A DNA stretch of 64,000 nt. It comes from Rhodanobacter sp. DHG33. Its GTDB lineage: Bacteria > Pseudomonadota > Gammaproteobacteria > Xanthomonadales > Rhodanobacteraceae. Location of the stretch: assembly GCF_014843005.1 (NCBI RefSeq), contig NZ_JACYXM010000001.1, forward strand, positions 124,001 to 188,000. The letters run 5' to 3'. The notes beneath the pieces are model-generated. The model ran no database searches. It was not told where the DNA came from and saw only the letters and a program-made list of their open reading frames with translations. Shown here one piece after another: positions 39,560-49,384 of the stretch. Both the position numbers and the translations under genes were made by a program. How positions within the stretch are numbered: the first letter of the stretch is position 1; each line of letters starts with the position of its first letter.

Positions 39560-40855
39560 TCAGCGCTTGGCGGAGGCCACGTAGTCGCGTACGTCGTGGC
39601 CGGTGTAGATCTGGCGCGGACGACCGATGCGCGAACCGGGGGTTTCGTGCTGTTCGATCCAATGCGAGATCCAGCCGGCGGTGCGCGCGATGGCGAACAT
39701 CACGGTGAACATTTCGGTGGGGATGCCCAGGGCCTTGTAGATGATGCCGGAATAGAAATCCACGTTCGGATACAGCTTGCGCTCGACGAAGTAGTCGTCC
39801 TTCAGCGCCGCTTCTTCCAGCTTCATCGCCACGTCCAGCAGCGGATCGTTGACGCCCAGCTCGGCGAGCACCTTGTGGCACATCTCGCGGATGATCTTCG
39901 CGCGCGGGTCGAAGTTCTTGTACACGCGGTGGCCGAAGCCCATCAGGCGGAAGTTGTCGTTCTTGTCCTTGGCGCGCTTGACCGCGGTTTCCACCTTGTC
40001 CGGCGTGCCGATCTCTTCCAGCATCTTCAGCACCGCCTCGTTGGCGCCGCCATGCGCGGGGCCCCACAGCGCGGTGATGCCCGCGGCGACGGAAGCGTAC
40101 GGGTTGGCGCCGGTGGAGCCGACCAGGCGCACGGTCGAGGTCGAGGCGTTCTGCTCGTGGTCGGCATGCAGGATGAACAGCAGGTCCAGCGCCTTGGCGG
40201 CCACCGGGCTCAGCTGCAGCGGCTCGCTCGGCACCTCGAACATCATGTGCAGGAAGCGGTCGACGTATTCCAGGTTGTTGCGCGGGTAGCGGAACGACCG
40301 GTCGATCGAGTAGCGGTGGCAGGCAGCGGCGATCGTCGGCATCTTGGCGATCAGGCGGATCGCGGCCAGCTTGCGGTCTTCCGCGTTATCGACGTCCAGG
40401 TCATCGTGGTAGAAGGCGGACAGCGAGGCGACCGACGCGGCCAGCATGGCCATCGGATGCGCATCGTGATGGAAGCCCTCGAAGAAGCGCTTGTGCGACT
40501 CGGGCATCATCGTGTGATGCGTGATGTCGTTCTCGAAGGAAGCGAACTCCTCCTGCTTCGGCAGCTCGCCATTGAGCAGCAGGTAGGCCACCTCGAGGAA
40601 GCTGGACTTCTCGGCCAGCTGCTCGATCGGGTAGCCGCGATACAGCAGCACGCCCTGGTCGCCATCGATGTAGGTGATCGCGCTCTTGGTGCTGGCGGTC
40701 GAGCCGTAGCCCACGTCGTAGGTGAAGTGGCCGGTGTCCTTGTACAGCGTGCTGATGTCGATGCAGGCGGGGCCGAGAGTGCCGGAAACCAACGGCATGG
40801 TGCTGCTGCGCTGGGTCGACTCATCCACCAGCTTGACAGTCTTGGGATCGGACAC
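39560..40855 (-). CDS. gltA: Citrate synthase
   Basis: TCA-cycle enzyme that condenses oxaloacetate and acetyl-CoA; type II (hexameric, NADH-regulated family), 431 residues. Catalytic residues lie in [23 protein letters not shown] and the Asp of YPNVDFYSG; the HADHEQNAS motif is typical. The start is GTG 40855, with a perfect AAGGAGGT five bases upstream, which decides it over the longer open frame. It is a separate unit with its own promoter and terminator. Confidence 0.97.
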   Translation of the reverse strand: MSDPKTVKLVDESTQRSSTMPLVSGTLGPACIDISTLYKDTGHFTYDVGYGSTASTKSAITYIDGDQGVLLYRGYPIEQLAEKSSFLEVAYLLLNGELPKQEEFASFENDITHHTMMPESHKRFFEGFHHDAHPMAMLAASVASLSAFYHDDLDVDNAEDRKLAAIRLIAKMPTIAAACHRYSIDRSFRYPRNNLEYVDRFLHMMFEVPSEPLQLSPVAAKALDLLFILHADHEQNASTSTVRLVGSTGANPYASVAAGITALWGPAHGGANEAVLKMLEEIGTPDKVETAVKRAKDKNDNFRLMGFGHRVYKNFDPRAKIIREMCHKVLAELGVNDPLLDVAMKLEEAALKDDYFVERKLYPNVDFYSGIIYKALGIPTEMFTVMFAIARTAGWISHWIEQHETPGSRIGRPRQIYTGHDVRDYVASAKR

Positions 40856-40959
40856 AGGGAACCTCCTTAGCGTGGGTCGTCGCCAACGGGTCGCGTAGCG
40901 GCATCGGGGCGAGGGGAACAGGGCACCGCGACCGGGGAATGTCTCGATGCAATCCACAC

Positions 40960-40968
40960 ATTATCGCA
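40960..40968 (-). promoter_or_regulatory. Candidate extended -10 promoter of gltA
   Basis: TGCGATAAT on the minus strand (40968-40960) matches an extended -10 element. Transcription would start near 40953, giving a leader of about 97 bases before the GTG. No good -35 hexamer is present, as is common for extended -10 promoters. Confidence 0.45.
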
Positions 40969-41073
40969 CAACGGCCCATAGCCATGCGTTCGCGGATGGT
41001 CGTACGGCGGCCGCAAAAAATCGCCGGCGCGCTTTGCATCGCATCGGCGATGTGTCATGAGGATGACGGCCGC

Positions 41074-41110
41074 AAAAACGCACGGGGCAGGCTGCTGCCT
41101 GCCCCGTGCG
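41074..41110 (-). terminator. Intrinsic terminator of the L31 gene
   Basis: Perfect 14-bp stem (41079-41092 with 41097-41110, 4-base loop); on the minus strand five T follow (41078-41074). It is the strongest intrinsic terminator seen in the window and lies 40 bp after the L31 stop. Confidence 0.9.
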
Positions 41111-41149
41111 CGGATGTTCAGTCCGCCGCCATGCGGCGGCGAAACGCGC

Positions 41150-41395
41150 TTACTTCTGCGCGTAGCGCTTGCGGAACTTGTCGACGCGACCGCCGACGTC
41201 CAGCGTCTTCTGCTTGCCGGTGTAGAACGGGTGCGAATGGCTGGAGATATCCACCTTGATCAGCGGGTACTCGTTGCCATCTTCCCACTTGACGGTGTCC
41301 TTGGCGGCAATCGTCGAACGCGTCAGGAACGCGAAGTCGGACGACAGATCCTGGAACACCACCGCGCGGTAATTCGGATGGATATCGGGCTTCAT
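41150..41395 (-). CDS. rpmE2: 50S ribosomal protein L31 type B (zinc-independent)
   Basis: Ribosomal protein of 81 residues. It begins [16 protein letters not shown] and ends [10 protein letters not shown], the type B pattern. It has no cysteine at all, unlike the zinc-binding type A L31 with its CxxC pair, so it is the form used when zinc is scarce in many bacteria. The long open frame upstream is the nucleoside hydrolase gene in another frame. A good promoter lies at 41428-41457. No Zur-like operator was recognised. Confidence 0.95.
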   Translation of the reverse strand: MKPDIHPNYRAVVFQDLSSDFAFLTRSTIAAKDTVKWEDGNEYPLIKVDISSHSHPFYTGKQKTLDVGGRVDKFRKRYAQK

Positions 41396-41427
41396 GACGG
41401 GCTCTGTTGCAGCGTGATAAGAGGATA

Positions 41428-41457
41428 AGTGTAGCCAGCCGTGCGGCGTTGCGTCAA
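41428..41457 (-). promoter_or_regulatory. Promoter of the L31 gene
   Basis: On the minus strand TTGACG (41457-41452), an 18-bp spacer and TACACT (41433-41428). Transcription would start near 41421, 26 bp before the ATG. The -35 box overlaps the last codons of the upstream nucleoside hydrolase gene. Confidence 0.6.
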
Positions 41458-42386
41458 GCCGCGCCCAGCGCCTTGCGCACCATCGCCGCAAATCGCGCCT
41501 GGTCCACCTCCAGCACGATGCGCGCCTGCGCCGGCCGGCCCAGTCGTTTCGCCCAGTCCACCACCGTGGCGCCACGGGTGAGGCGGCCGTCCAGCTCGAC
41601 GGCCACCGCCCGCAACTCGCTGCGCACGACGATGGCCGGATCGATCGCCACCGCCATCGCCAGCGCGTCGGCGGCGACCACACCGTTGCGGTCATGCGTG
41701 GCGTTGTATTCGCGCGCGGTGCGGAACACCTGCTCGAAGAACTTCGCGCGCTGGTCGCCGGCGGCGATCCAGCCATCGAACTCGGCATCGTCGAAGCCGT
41801 GGCGCAACGTGGCCTCCCAATCGACCAGGTCGAACGCCGGGAAGGCCTCGAACACCACATGCGCGGCTTCGGGGTCGAAACCCACGTTGAACTCGGCGGG
41901 TACGTTGCCGGTGTTGCCGTGACCGGTCACCGCACCGCCCATCACCACCAGCCGCTTAACGCGCTGCGGCAGCGCGGGATCGAGCTTGAGCGCCAGCGCG
42001 AGGTTGGTCAGCGGCGCCAGCGCCACCAGGGTCAACTCGCCGGGTCGCTCGCGCGTGAGCCGCAGCAACGCCAGGGCCGCAGCCTCGCTCTCGGCCGCCG
42101 CCTCGGGCTCGGGGAAACCCACGTCGCCGAGGCCATCCGTGCCATGCACTAAGGCGGCGTCCTCGTCCGGCGCACGCACCAAGGGCGTGGCGCATCCGGG
42201 AAACACCGGAAACGTGGCGCCCAGCAGGTCGCGCAAGGTGCGCGCATTGCGCACGGTATGGCCCAGGCCCACGTTGCCGGCGGCCACGCTCAGCGCGGCG
42301 ATGTCGGCATGGGCATGCGCCATCAGGATGGCCAGCGCATCGTCCACGCCAGGGTCGGTATCGATCAGAAGTTGCGGTTTGCTCAT
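41454..42386 (-). CDS. Nucleoside hydrolase (inosine-uridine preferring family)
   Basis: Purine/pyrimidine ribonucleoside hydrolase of 310 residues for nucleoside salvage. The calcium-binding signature [11 protein letters not shown] is at residues 9-19, and the later Asp-containing motif ([15 protein letters not shown]) and substrate-pocket His in ATHDRNG are present. Substrate preference (pyrimidine or inosine-uridine) cannot be decided. It lies 161 bp after recG on the same strand and before the L31 gene. Confidence 0.88.
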   Translation of the reverse strand: MSKPQLLIDTDPGVDDALAILMAHAHADIAALSVAAGNVGLGHTVRNARTLRDLLGATFPVFPGCATPLVRAPDEDAALVHGTDGLGDVGFPEPEAAAESEAAALALLRLTRERPGELTLVALAPLTNLALALKLDPALPQRVKRLVVMGGAVTGHGNTGNVPAEFNVGFDPEAAHVVFEAFPAFDLVDWEATLRHGFDDAEFDGWIAAGDQRAKFFEQVFRTAREYNATHDRNGVVAADALAMAVAIDPAIVVRSELRAVAVELDGRLTRGATVVDWAKRLGRPAQARIVLEVDQARFAAMVRKALGAA

Positions 42387-42547
42387 GGACGGATCATCAC
42401 AAGAATTGAAAAGTACAGCCAGGGATCAAACATGGGCACCCGTCTGATCCAGCGACCACCATTCTTGGCGGCCAGCCTTCGGGCCATCGCCGGCGCGACG
42501 CCAGAAATCGCTGCAGGCGATTTCGCGGTCAGGAATGATCGCAAAAA

Positions 42548-44647
42548 TCACGCTCGCGCGTAGCGTGCCGCGCCGCCGATCCAACGCGCGATGAGCAGCT
42601 CCGCCGCGCGCGGATGTTCCGCCAGCAGTCGCTCGCCCACCTGCTGCACGGCAGGCAGCAGGTGCGCGTCGCGCGAAAGATCGGCGATGCGGAAACTGAG
42701 CTGGCCGGTCTGCCGCGTACCCAGCACTTCGCCCGGGCCGCGCAATTCCAGATCCTTCTCGGCAATGCGGAAGCCGTCGTTGGTTTCGCGCATCACCGCC
42801 AGGCGCTCGCGTGCTAACTGCCCCAGGGGCGGCTGGTACAGCAACACGCAATTCGAGGCCACCGCGCCGCGGCCCACGCGTCCGCGCAGCTGATGCAATT
42901 GGGCCAGGCCGAGCCGCTCCGAATTCTCGATCACCATCAGGCTGGCATTGGGCACGTCCACGCCCACCTCGATCACCGTGGTCGCGACCAGCACGGCGAG
43001 TTCGCCGGCCTTGAAGGCATCCATCACCGCCTGTTTGTCCTTGGATTTCAGGCGACCGTGGATCAAGCCCACCTTGCAGTCGGCCAGTGCCGCGGAGAGC
43101 TCCGCATGCGCCACCTCGGCGGCCTGCGCGCGCAACTGCTCGGACTCCTCGATCAAGGTGCAGACCCAGTACGCCTGCCGCCCTTCGGCACAGGCCACGC
43201 GGATGCGCTCGATAACCTCGGCGCGGCGCGCGTTGGATACCGCCACCGTCTGCACCGGCGTGCGGCCAGGCGGCAGCTCGTCGATGGCGGAGACGTCGAG
43301 ATCGGCATAGGCGCTCATTGCCAGCGTGCGCGGAATCGGCGTGGCGGTCAGCACCAGCTGGTGCGGCACCTCGCCGCGTCCGTGGTCGGCGCCCTTGTCG
43401 TGCAGCGCCAGGCGCTGCTGTACGCCGAAGCGGTGCTGCTCGTCCACGATCACCAGGCCCAGCCGGGCAAAGCCCACGCCTTCCTGCATCAAGGCATGCG
43501 TGCCTACGGTAACCGGTGCGCCTTCGGCCACGCGGCGCATCGCCGCCTCGCGCGCCCTGCCCTGCTGCTTGCCGGCCAGCCATTCCACTTCCACGCCCAG
43601 GGGCGTCAGCCAGTGGCGGAAGTTGCGCAGGTGCTGCTCGGCCAACAACTCGGTAGGCGCCATCAGCGCCACCTGGCGCCCCGACTCCACGGCGGCCAGC
43701 GCCGCCAAGGCGGCGACCACGGTCTTGCCCGAACCCACGTCGCCCTGCACCAGCCGCAGCATCGGACTCGCCTGTGCGAGGTCGCGCCGCACTTCCGCAT
43801 CCACGCGACCCTGGGCGCCAGTGAGCGCGAACGGCAACGAGGCGAGCAATCGCTCGCGCAACACGCCAGCCGCAGCCAGCCGCGGCGCCTTGCGCCGCTG
43901 CACGGCGGCACGCATACGCTTCAGGCTCAGGTGCTGGGTGAGCAGCTCCTCGAACGCCAGGCGCTGCTGCGCGGGATGCCTGCCGTGCAACAGCAGATCC
44001 AGCCGCGCATCGGGCGGAGGACGGTGCACGGTGAGCAGCGCGTCGCGCAACGACGCAAGGCCATGCGACGCGCACAGGTCGTGCGGAATCAATTCCAGGG
44101 CCGACTCCGGCGGCAGCAGCGCCAGCGCCTTGGCGACCACGCCAGCCAGCCGCTTCTGTCCCAATCCTTCGGTGGTCGGATAGACCGGGCTCAACCGGTC
44201 CTCCAGCGCCACGTCCTCGCCTGCAGCCAGCCGGCGGTACTGCGGATGCACCATCTCGAGGCCCTGCCCCGCATGGCGCACTTCGCCGAAACACAGCAGG
44301 CGCGCACCCACGGCCAACTGCTCGGCCTGCGCGCGATTAAAGTGGAAGAAGCGCAACTGCAGCGTCTGCCGCGAATCGTCGCTGATCGCGACCTTCAGCT
44401 GCGGGCGATAGCGGAACCCCCGCTCGACCGCCTCGACCGTGCCCACCACCTGCGCGCTTTGGCCCGTGCGAAGAGCGGCGATGGGAGTGACGCTGGTGCG
44501 ATCCTCGTATCGCAGCGGCAGGTGGAACCACAGATCCTGCACACGCTCCAACCCCAGCTTGTGCAGCAAGGCCTCGAGCGCCGGCCCGACACCCGGCAGC
44601 TTGGATACGGACTGCGCGCCCGCATCCGTTGCAGCGGCGACGCTCAT
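42548..44647 (-). CDS. recG: ATP-dependent DNA helicase RecG
   Basis: Branch-migration helicase of 699 residues that remodels stalled forks and Holliday junctions. An N-terminal wedge/OB domain (near GQSAQVVGTVEAVERGFRYR) is followed by Walker A GDVGSGKTVVAALAAL, the DEAD-like box VIVDEQHRFGVQQR, motif III TATPIPRTLA and motif VI HQLRGRVGRG. Length is normal. In E. coli recG ends the gmk-rpoZ-spoT-trmH unit; here it follows ridA 16 bp downstream. Confidence 0.96.
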   Translation of the reverse strand: MSVAAATDAGAQSVSKLPGVGPALEALLHKLGLERVQDLWFHLPLRYEDRTSVTPIAALRTGQSAQVVGTVEAVERGFRYRPQLKVAISDDSRQTLQLRFFHFNRAQAEQLAVGARLLCFGEVRHAGQGLEMVHPQYRRLAAGEDVALEDRLSPVYPTTEGLGQKRLAGVVAKALALLPPESALELIPHDLCASHGLASLRDALLTVHRPPPDARLDLLLHGRHPAQQRLAFEELLTQHLSLKRMRAAVQRRKAPRLAAAGVLRERLLASLPFALTGAQGRVDAEVRRDLAQASPMLRLVQGDVGSGKTVVAALAALAAVESGRQVALMAPTELLAEQHLRNFRHWLTPLGVEVEWLAGKQQGRAREAAMRRVAEGAPVTVGTHALMQEGVGFARLGLVIVDEQHRFGVQQRLALHDKGADHGRGEVPHQLVLTATPIPRTLAMSAYADLDVSAIDELPPGRTPVQTVAVSNARRAEVIERIRVACAEGRQAYWVCTLIEESEQLRAQAAEVAHAELSAALADCKVGLIHGRLKSKDKQAVMDAFKAGELAVLVATTVIEVGVDVPNASLMVIENSERLGLAQLHQLRGRVGRGAVASNCVLLYQPPLGQLARERLAVMRETNDGFRIAEKDLELRGPGEVLGTRQTGQLSFRIADLSRDAHLLPAVQQVGERLLAEHPRAAELLIARWIGGAARYARA

Positions 44648-44663
44648 CGCGGGCCGGGTCGTA

Positions 44664-45050
44664 TCAGGCCAGCACCATGATCGCGTCCACTTCCACCTGC
44701 GCGCCCTTGGGCAAGGCCGACACTTCGATGGTGGAGCGTGCCGGATACGGCTGCTGGAAGTATTCCGCCATCACAGCGTTCACCTCGGCGAAATTCGCCA
44801 GGTCGGTGACGTAGATGCCAACACGCACGACCTGCTCCAGCGAACCGCCGGCTGCCTGCGCCACCGCCGTCAGGTTGTCGAACACGCGCCGGGCCTGCGC
44901 CGTGATGTCGCCGCCGACCAGGTTGCCGGTGGCCGGATCGAGCGGGATCTGACCCGAGAAGTACACGGTATTGCCGGCGCGTACGGCTTGCGAGTACGGC
45001 CCGATCGCGGCGGGCGCGTGGGTGGTGGCGATGATCTGGCGGGACGACAT
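44664..45050 (-). CDS. ridA: RidA-family enamine/imine deaminase
   Basis: Cytoplasmic deaminase of 128 residues that hydrolyses reactive 2-aminoacrylate-type enamines from PLP enzymes. The catalytic Arg105 (YPARSTIEV) and Glu120 (AQVEVDAI) fall at the same positions as in E. coli RidA, and the N-terminal GPYSQAV motif is present. It lies between the cysteine hydrolase (61 bp away) and recG (16 bp). Confidence 0.94.
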   Translation of the reverse strand: MSSRQIIATTHAPAAIGPYSQAVRAGNTVYFSGQIPLDPATGNLVGGDITAQARRVFDNLTAVAQAAGGSLEQVVRVGIYVTDLANFAEVNAVMAEYFQQPYPARSTIEVSALPKGAQVEVDAIMVLA

Positions 45051-45111
45051 GGCGGGACCTCGACTGATTCAGGCCTGCCAGTCTAAACGAGCAGGCCTCC
45101 TGCCGCAGTCT

Positions 45112-45651
45112 TCAGAACGCCACGGCATCGTGCGTGGCGAGATCGACGGCGATGCCCGGACACGCCAGGCCGCCGATGGACCGGTTGAGGTGCGCCACGA
45201 TCTGTTCGCCGCTGATCGTCACGCCGCCGAACGCGGCATCGGCCGTGGTGTGCGCATCGCTGGCCAGCACGATGGAATAGCCCTCGGTCACTCCACGCTG
45301 CGCCGTAGCGCGTATGCAGTAGTCGCTCTGCGCGCCGGCAAGCACCAGCCGCTTCGCACCGAAGCCATCCAGCACATCGCGCAACGACGTGCCGACGAAA
45401 GCGTCGCAGCATGTCTTGCGGATCATCGCTTCGCCCCAGGCCGGCGCAAGGCCTGGCATGAGTTGCCACCCCGCGCTGCCATGAGGCATTTCCGCTTCTT
45501 CATGCTGCACCCAGACCACGGGCACACCCTCGCGCCGCGCCCGCGCCACGAGTGCATCCGTACGCGCAACCACGCCCGCAACGTCGAAACAGCCTTCCAA
45601 TACGCCGACCTGCAGGTCGATCGCCAGCACGACAGTGGCGGAATGCGTCAT
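45112..45651 (-). CDS. Isochorismatase-like cysteine hydrolase
   Basis: Hydrolase of 179 residues of the isochorismatase superfamily. The catalytic triad is visible: Asp12 (LAIDLQ), Lys79 (MIRKTCCDAF) and Cys112 (AQSDYCIRATA), which is the amidase (nicotinamidase/ureidoacrylate-like) arrangement and not true isochorismatase. ATG 45651, 10 bp after the spoT stop, is chosen; the frame is open to 45684 inside spoT. The substrate is unknown; it sits between spoT and ridA where trmH lies in enterobacteria. Confidence 0.85.
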   Translation of the reverse strand: MTHSATVVLAIDLQVGVLEGCFDVAGVVARTDALVARARREGVPVVWVQHEEAEMPHGSAGWQLMPGLAPAWGEAMIRKTCCDAFVGTSLRDVLDGFGAKRLVLAGAQSDYCIRATAQRGVTEGYSIVLASDAHTTADAAFGGVTISGEQIVAHLNRSIGGLACPGIAVDLATHDAVAF

Positions 45652-45661
45652 GGCAGCCCGG

Positions 45662-47830
45662 TCAAAGCGGATAGCGGTAGACACCGCTCACCACACCGGT
45701 ACGGCGCACGCGGCGGATCACCTCGGCCAGGTGCTTGCGGTTCTTCACCTCGATGGCGAACAGCAACGTCGCAGCGGCGAGATCGCGCTCGACGTATTCC
45801 ACGTTCTCGATGTTGGAATCGGCCGCCGCGATCGCCGCGGCAATGGTGGCGAGCACGCCGGGGCGATTGATGACTTCGATGCGCAGCTCGGCGCGGTAAT
45901 CGCCCTGCACGTCGCGGTCCCATTCGATGTCCACGCAGCGTTCGGGCGACTTGCGCAGCTCGACCACGTTGGGGCATTCCTCGCGGTGCACCACGATGCC
46001 CTTGCCCGGCGACAGGTAACCGAAGATCGCGTCGCCCGGCAGCGGATGGCAGCAATTGGCGAAGCTGAGCACGCCGCGCTCGGCGCCGGTGATGTGGATC
46101 TTCTCGAGCACCATGCCGGCGCCGGGCGCCGCATCGTCGAACTGGCCGTCGCGCAGCGCCAGCAGATGGCGCGCCACCACGTCCGGCATGCGGTTGCCCA
46201 GGGCAATCTCGGCCAGCAGTTCTTCCAGGCGCTTGAGCCGCGCCTCGTGCAGGAAGCGGTCGAGCACGTCGGCGGGAATCGCATCCAGGCTGCTGCCGCG
46301 CGCGTCGAGCGCGCGATCGAGCATGCGGTGGCCGAAATCCACCGCATCCTCGTGCTGCAGATGCTTGAGGTATTGGCGGATCGCGGTGCGCGCCTTGCCG
46401 GTGACCACCGATTCCAGCCACGCCGGGTTCGGCACCGCCGACGGCGCGGTGATGATTTCCACCAGTTGGCCGGACTCCAGCCGCGTGCGCAGCGGCAGCA
46501 GCTTCTTGTCCACGCGCGCGGCCACCGCGTGGTCGCCCACGTCGGTGTGCACGGCGTAGGCGAAGTCCAGCGCAGTGGCGTTGCGCGGCAGGGCGAGGAT
46601 GTCGCCGCGCGGAGTGAACAGGTAGACCTCGTCCGGGAACAGATCGATCTTGACGTTCTCGATGAACTCGTCCGACGACGCCGTGTTGACCTGACTGTCG
46701 GCCAGCGAGGACAACCACTCGCGTGCGCGCGCCTGCGCGCTGTTCGCGGGAGTGGAGTCGGTCTTGTAGGCCCAGTGCGCCGCCACGCCGCGTTCGGCCA
46801 CCGAATCCATCTCAGTCGTGCGGATCTGCACCTCGATCGGCGCGCCGAACGGCCCCAGCAGCACGGTGTGCAGCGACTGGTAGCCGTTCGCCTTCGGGAT
46901 CGCGATGAAATCCTTGAAACGCCGGTCCACCGGCTTGTACAGCCCGTGCACCACGCCCAGCGCCACGTAACAGTTCAGCGCACTCTCGACCACCACGCGA
47001 AAACCGTAGACGTCCATCAGCTGGGCGAAGCTCTTGTGCTCGCCGCGCATCTTCGAATAGATGCTCCACGGCGACTTGATGCGGCCGACCACGCGCGAGG
47101 GCAGATGCTCGGCAGCCAGCCGCTGCGACAGCGCGGCCTCGATCTTGCCCATGGCCTCGCGGCGGTTGCCCAGCGCGGCGCGGATGCGTTCACTGATGAC
47201 GCGGTAACGATCGGGGTGCAGCGCGCGGAAACCGAGATCCTGCAGCTCGGCCTTGATTGCGTTCATGCCGAGGCGCTGGGCGATGGGCGCGTAGATCTCC
47301 AGCGTTTCGCGCGCGATGCGGCGGCGCGACGGCGCGTCCTTGGCGCCCAGCGTGCGCATGTTGTGCAGGCGGTCGGCCAGCTTGATGAGGATCACGCGCA
47401 GGTCGCGCGCCATTGCCAGCAGCATCTTGCGGAAGCTTTCCGCATCCGCCTCCTGGCGGCTGCCGAAGCGCATCTTGTCCAGCTTGGTGACGCCGTCCAC
47501 CAGCTCGGCCACGGTCTCGCCGAACTCGGCGGCCAGCGCACTGCGGCTGAGCGCGGTGTCTTCCAGGGTGTCGTGCAGGATCGCCGCGATGATGGTCTCG
47601 GCGTCCATGCCCAGTTCGGCCAGGATGCCGGCCACGGCGACCGGGTGGGTGATGTAGGGCTCGCCGCTCTTGCGGGTCTGCCCTTCATGCGCCTGCGCGC
47701 CGACCTCGAACGCGCGCAGCACCCGCTGGACCTGCGGCTCCGGCAGATAGCCAAGCTGGTCTTTCAGGGCCAGCACGTAGGGCGGCAACGAGGCGGGATC
47801 GATGACGACTGGCGTGCTGGCGGCGGTCAT
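45662..47830 (-). CDS. spoT: Bifunctional (p)ppGpp synthetase/hydrolase SpoT
   Basis: Stringent-response enzyme of 722 residues. The HD hydrolase domain is intact (His48, His62, HDTLED at 86-91). The synthetase domain carries RFKD at 304-307, the RxKD form of hydrolase-competent enzymes, and GYQSLHTV. A TGS domain (near VYLFTPRGDILALPRNATALDFAYAVH), helical and zinc-finger-like region, and a C-terminal ACT domain follow. Both activities are therefore expected. It follows rpoZ by 127 bp. Confidence 0.96.
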   Translation of the reverse strand: MTAASTPVVIDPASLPPYVLALKDQLGYLPEPQVQRVLRAFEVGAQAHEGQTRKSGEPYITHPVAVAGILAELGMDAETIIAAILHDTLEDTALSRSALAAEFGETVAELVDGVTKLDKMRFGSRQEADAESFRKMLLAMARDLRVILIKLADRLHNMRTLGAKDAPSRRRIARETLEIYAPIAQRLGMNAIKAELQDLGFRALHPDRYRVISERIRAALGNRREAMGKIEAALSQRLAAEHLPSRVVGRIKSPWSIYSKMRGEHKSFAQLMDVYGFRVVVESALNCYVALGVVHGLYKPVDRRFKDFIAIPKANGYQSLHTVLLGPFGAPIEVQIRTTEMDSVAERGVAAHWAYKTDSTPANSAQARAREWLSSLADSQVNTASSDEFIENVKIDLFPDEVYLFTPRGDILALPRNATALDFAYAVHTDVGDHAVAARVDKKLLPLRTRLESGQLVEIITAPSAVPNPAWLESVVTGKARTAIRQYLKHLQHEDAVDFGHRMLDRALDARGSSLDAIPADVLDRFLHEARLKRLEELLAEIALGNRMPDVVARHLLALRDGQFDDAAPGAGMVLEKIHITGAERGVLSFANCCHPLPGDAIFGYLSPGKGIVVHREECPNVVELRKSPERCVDIEWDRDVQGDYRAELRIEVINRPGVLATIAAAIAAADSNIENVEYVERDLAAATLLFAIEVKNRKHLAEVIRRVRRTGVVSGVYRYPL

Positions 47831-47957
47831 GGGAGGACTCGCCGGAGGTATCGCGCCGACGGCGCGGTCATGCGGAAAAGCTGAAGGTGGCCGGCCGCGC
47901 GTGCAAGTGCATCGGTTGTCCCGATGCGGTGCATGCGCGGTCTACAGCCAGACTCCA

Positions 47958-48245
47958 TCAATCGTCGCCGACCTTGAGGTCGTCATCGACCTCGGCGGCA
48001 GCCCATTCCAGCGCCTCGCGCTCGGCGCGCTCGCGCTCGGCCTTGTCGATCTCGTCGATGGTGGCCTGGTCGATGCGGCGGCCGGCGATTTCGCGCAGTG
48101 CAAGCACCGAAGGCTTGTCGTTGTTCGGGTTGACTGCCGGTTCGGCGCCCTTGGCGAGCTGACGGGCGCGCTTGGTCGCCATCAATACCAGCTCGAATCG
48201 GTTGTCGACCACCTCGAGGCAGTCTTCCACGGTAATGCGTGCCAT
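47958..48245 (-). CDS. rpoZ: RNA polymerase omega subunit
   Basis: Omega subunit of 95 residues that supports RNA polymerase assembly and, in proteobacteria, ppGpp binding. It begins [20 protein letters not shown] and contains ATKRARQL and [10 protein letters not shown], all family-typical. Linkage to spoT is conserved. Upstream gmk, the usual partner, is not adjacent here. A possible -10 (TATAAG, minus strand, 48274-48269) lies 24 bp before the ATG. Confidence 0.96.
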   Translation of the reverse strand: MARITVEDCLEVVDNRFELVLMATKRARQLAKGAEPAVNPNNDKPSVLALREIAGRRIDQATIDEIDKAERERAEREALEWAAAEVDDDLKVGDD

Positions 48246-48453
48246 GCCAAATCCTTAGGGAATAGAGACTTATACAGGATGACAGTTTAGAGCAGCCGGC
48301 CTTGGGCTGGCAACGCGATCCGTATCCGGTACTGCAACCTCGCCGCCTGCCGCGAAAGCGGAACGAAACGCGTGCAGGATATAAAACCAATCGGTACACT
48401 ATTGCATCCCGACACTGCGCTACCAGCCACGCCCCCAATCTGGCCGCGACTTC

Positions 48454-49320
48454 ATGCCCATGCCTTCCATGTTCCGACATTCCTTGCCGCGCCTCAGCCT
48501 GATGCTCCTCGTCATGGCGTTGCTGGCAGGCTGCGCGATCGCCCCGCCGCGCACCGACGACCCGCTGCAGAAGGTCAACCGCAAGGTCTACGCATTCAAC
48601 GACACGCTGGACAAGGCGGTGCTGCGGCCCGCCGCCGTGGGCTATCGCAAGGTGACCACGCCCGGCATGCGGCGCTCGGTGGACAACTTCTTCACCAATA
48701 TCGAACTGCCGGTGACGGTGGCCAACGACCTGCTGCAGGCGCGTCCCTCGCAGGCTCTGGGCAACACCGGACGCTTCTTCATCAACCTCACCGTCGGCGT
48801 GGGCGGCCTGTTCGATCCGGCCACCAAGCTGGGCCTGCCGCTGCAGACCACCGACTTCGGCATCACCCTCGCACGCTGGGGCATGCCCGATGGCGACTTC
48901 GTGATGCTGCCCCTGCTGGGGCCCAGCACCCTGCGCGACATGTGGCGCTACCCGGTGGACGGTTATTTCTTCGACCCGCTGAGCCTGGTCGCGAAGAACC
49001 ACGGCTTCAACTTCGGCGAGTACTACCTGCCGCAGGTGCTGTACGTGGTGTCGATGCGTGCGCAGCTGATCGACGCGGAAGGCTTCCTGCAGACCGCCTA
49101 CGACCCGTACGCTTTCATGCGCGACGCCTACCGCCAGCGCAGGCTGTATCTGCTGTACGACGGCAACCCGCCCGCTGCGGTGGTCGACAAGATGCAGGGC
49201 GTCGACCAGCAGGGCTTCGATCCCGACGAGTTGCTGGAGCAGCAGAAGCAATGGGAAAAGCAGCACGGCTCGTCGCAGCAGCCTGCCGCCACGCCGACGC
49301 AGCAGCCCGCGCAGAACTGA
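48454..49320 (+). CDS. mlaA: Outer-membrane lipoprotein MlaA (VacJ)
   Basis: Outer-membrane lipoprotein of 288 residues that removes misplaced phospholipids from the outer leaflet and hands them to MlaC. The lipobox is LLAGC (Cys27 from ATG 48454), followed by the MlaA motif DPLQKVNRKVYAFNDTLDK and the pore region LARWGMPDGDFVMLPLLGPS. The tail after residue 250 is Gln-rich. ATG 48454, 48460 or 48469 could be the start; none has a clear ribosome site. It is convergent to the rest of the mla operon, whereas in E. coli mlaA is at another locus. Confidence 0.94.
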   Translation: MPMPSMFRHSLPRLSLMLLVMALLAGCAIAPPRTDDPLQKVNRKVYAFNDTLDKAVLRPAAVGYRKVTTPGMRRSVDNFFTNIELPVTVANDLLQARPSQALGNTGRFFINLTVGVGGLFDPATKLGLPLQTTDFGITLARWGMPDGDFVMLPLLGPSTLRDMWRYPVDGYFFDPLSLVAKNHGFNFGEYYLPQVLYVVSMRAQLIDAEGFLQTAYDPYAFMRDAYRQRRLYLLYDGNPPAAVVDKMQGVDQQGFDPDELLEQQKQWEKQHGSSQQPAATPTQQPAQN

Positions 49321-49330
49321 AACGCGTCAC

Positions 49331-49370
49331 GCACACGAAAACGGGGCCGATCGGCCCCGTTTTCGTGTGC
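49331..49370. terminator. Bidirectional terminator: 40-bp perfect palindrome
   Basis: The two 20-bp arms (49331-49350 and 49351-49370) are exact reverse complements; the core GGGGCCGATCGGCCCC is flanked by AAAA on the left and TTTT on the right, so a terminator forms on both strands. It lies between the convergent mlaA and mlaB stops. Confidence 0.9.
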
Positions 49371-49384
49371 TGAATCGGCATCGC

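Noticed and set aside
42504-42524. 8-bp perfect hairpin upstream of the recG stop region
   Set aside because: No T-run on either strand and too short to call a terminator with confidence.
42432-42563. 43-codon plus-strand frame in the gap between the nucleoside hydrolase and recG
   Set aside because: Short, runs into the 3' end of recG, has no ribosome site and no known similarity.
45652-45684. Longer start for the cysteine hydrolase
   Set aside because: It lies inside spoT and adds 11 residues not needed for the fold; ATG 45651 directly follows the spoT stop.
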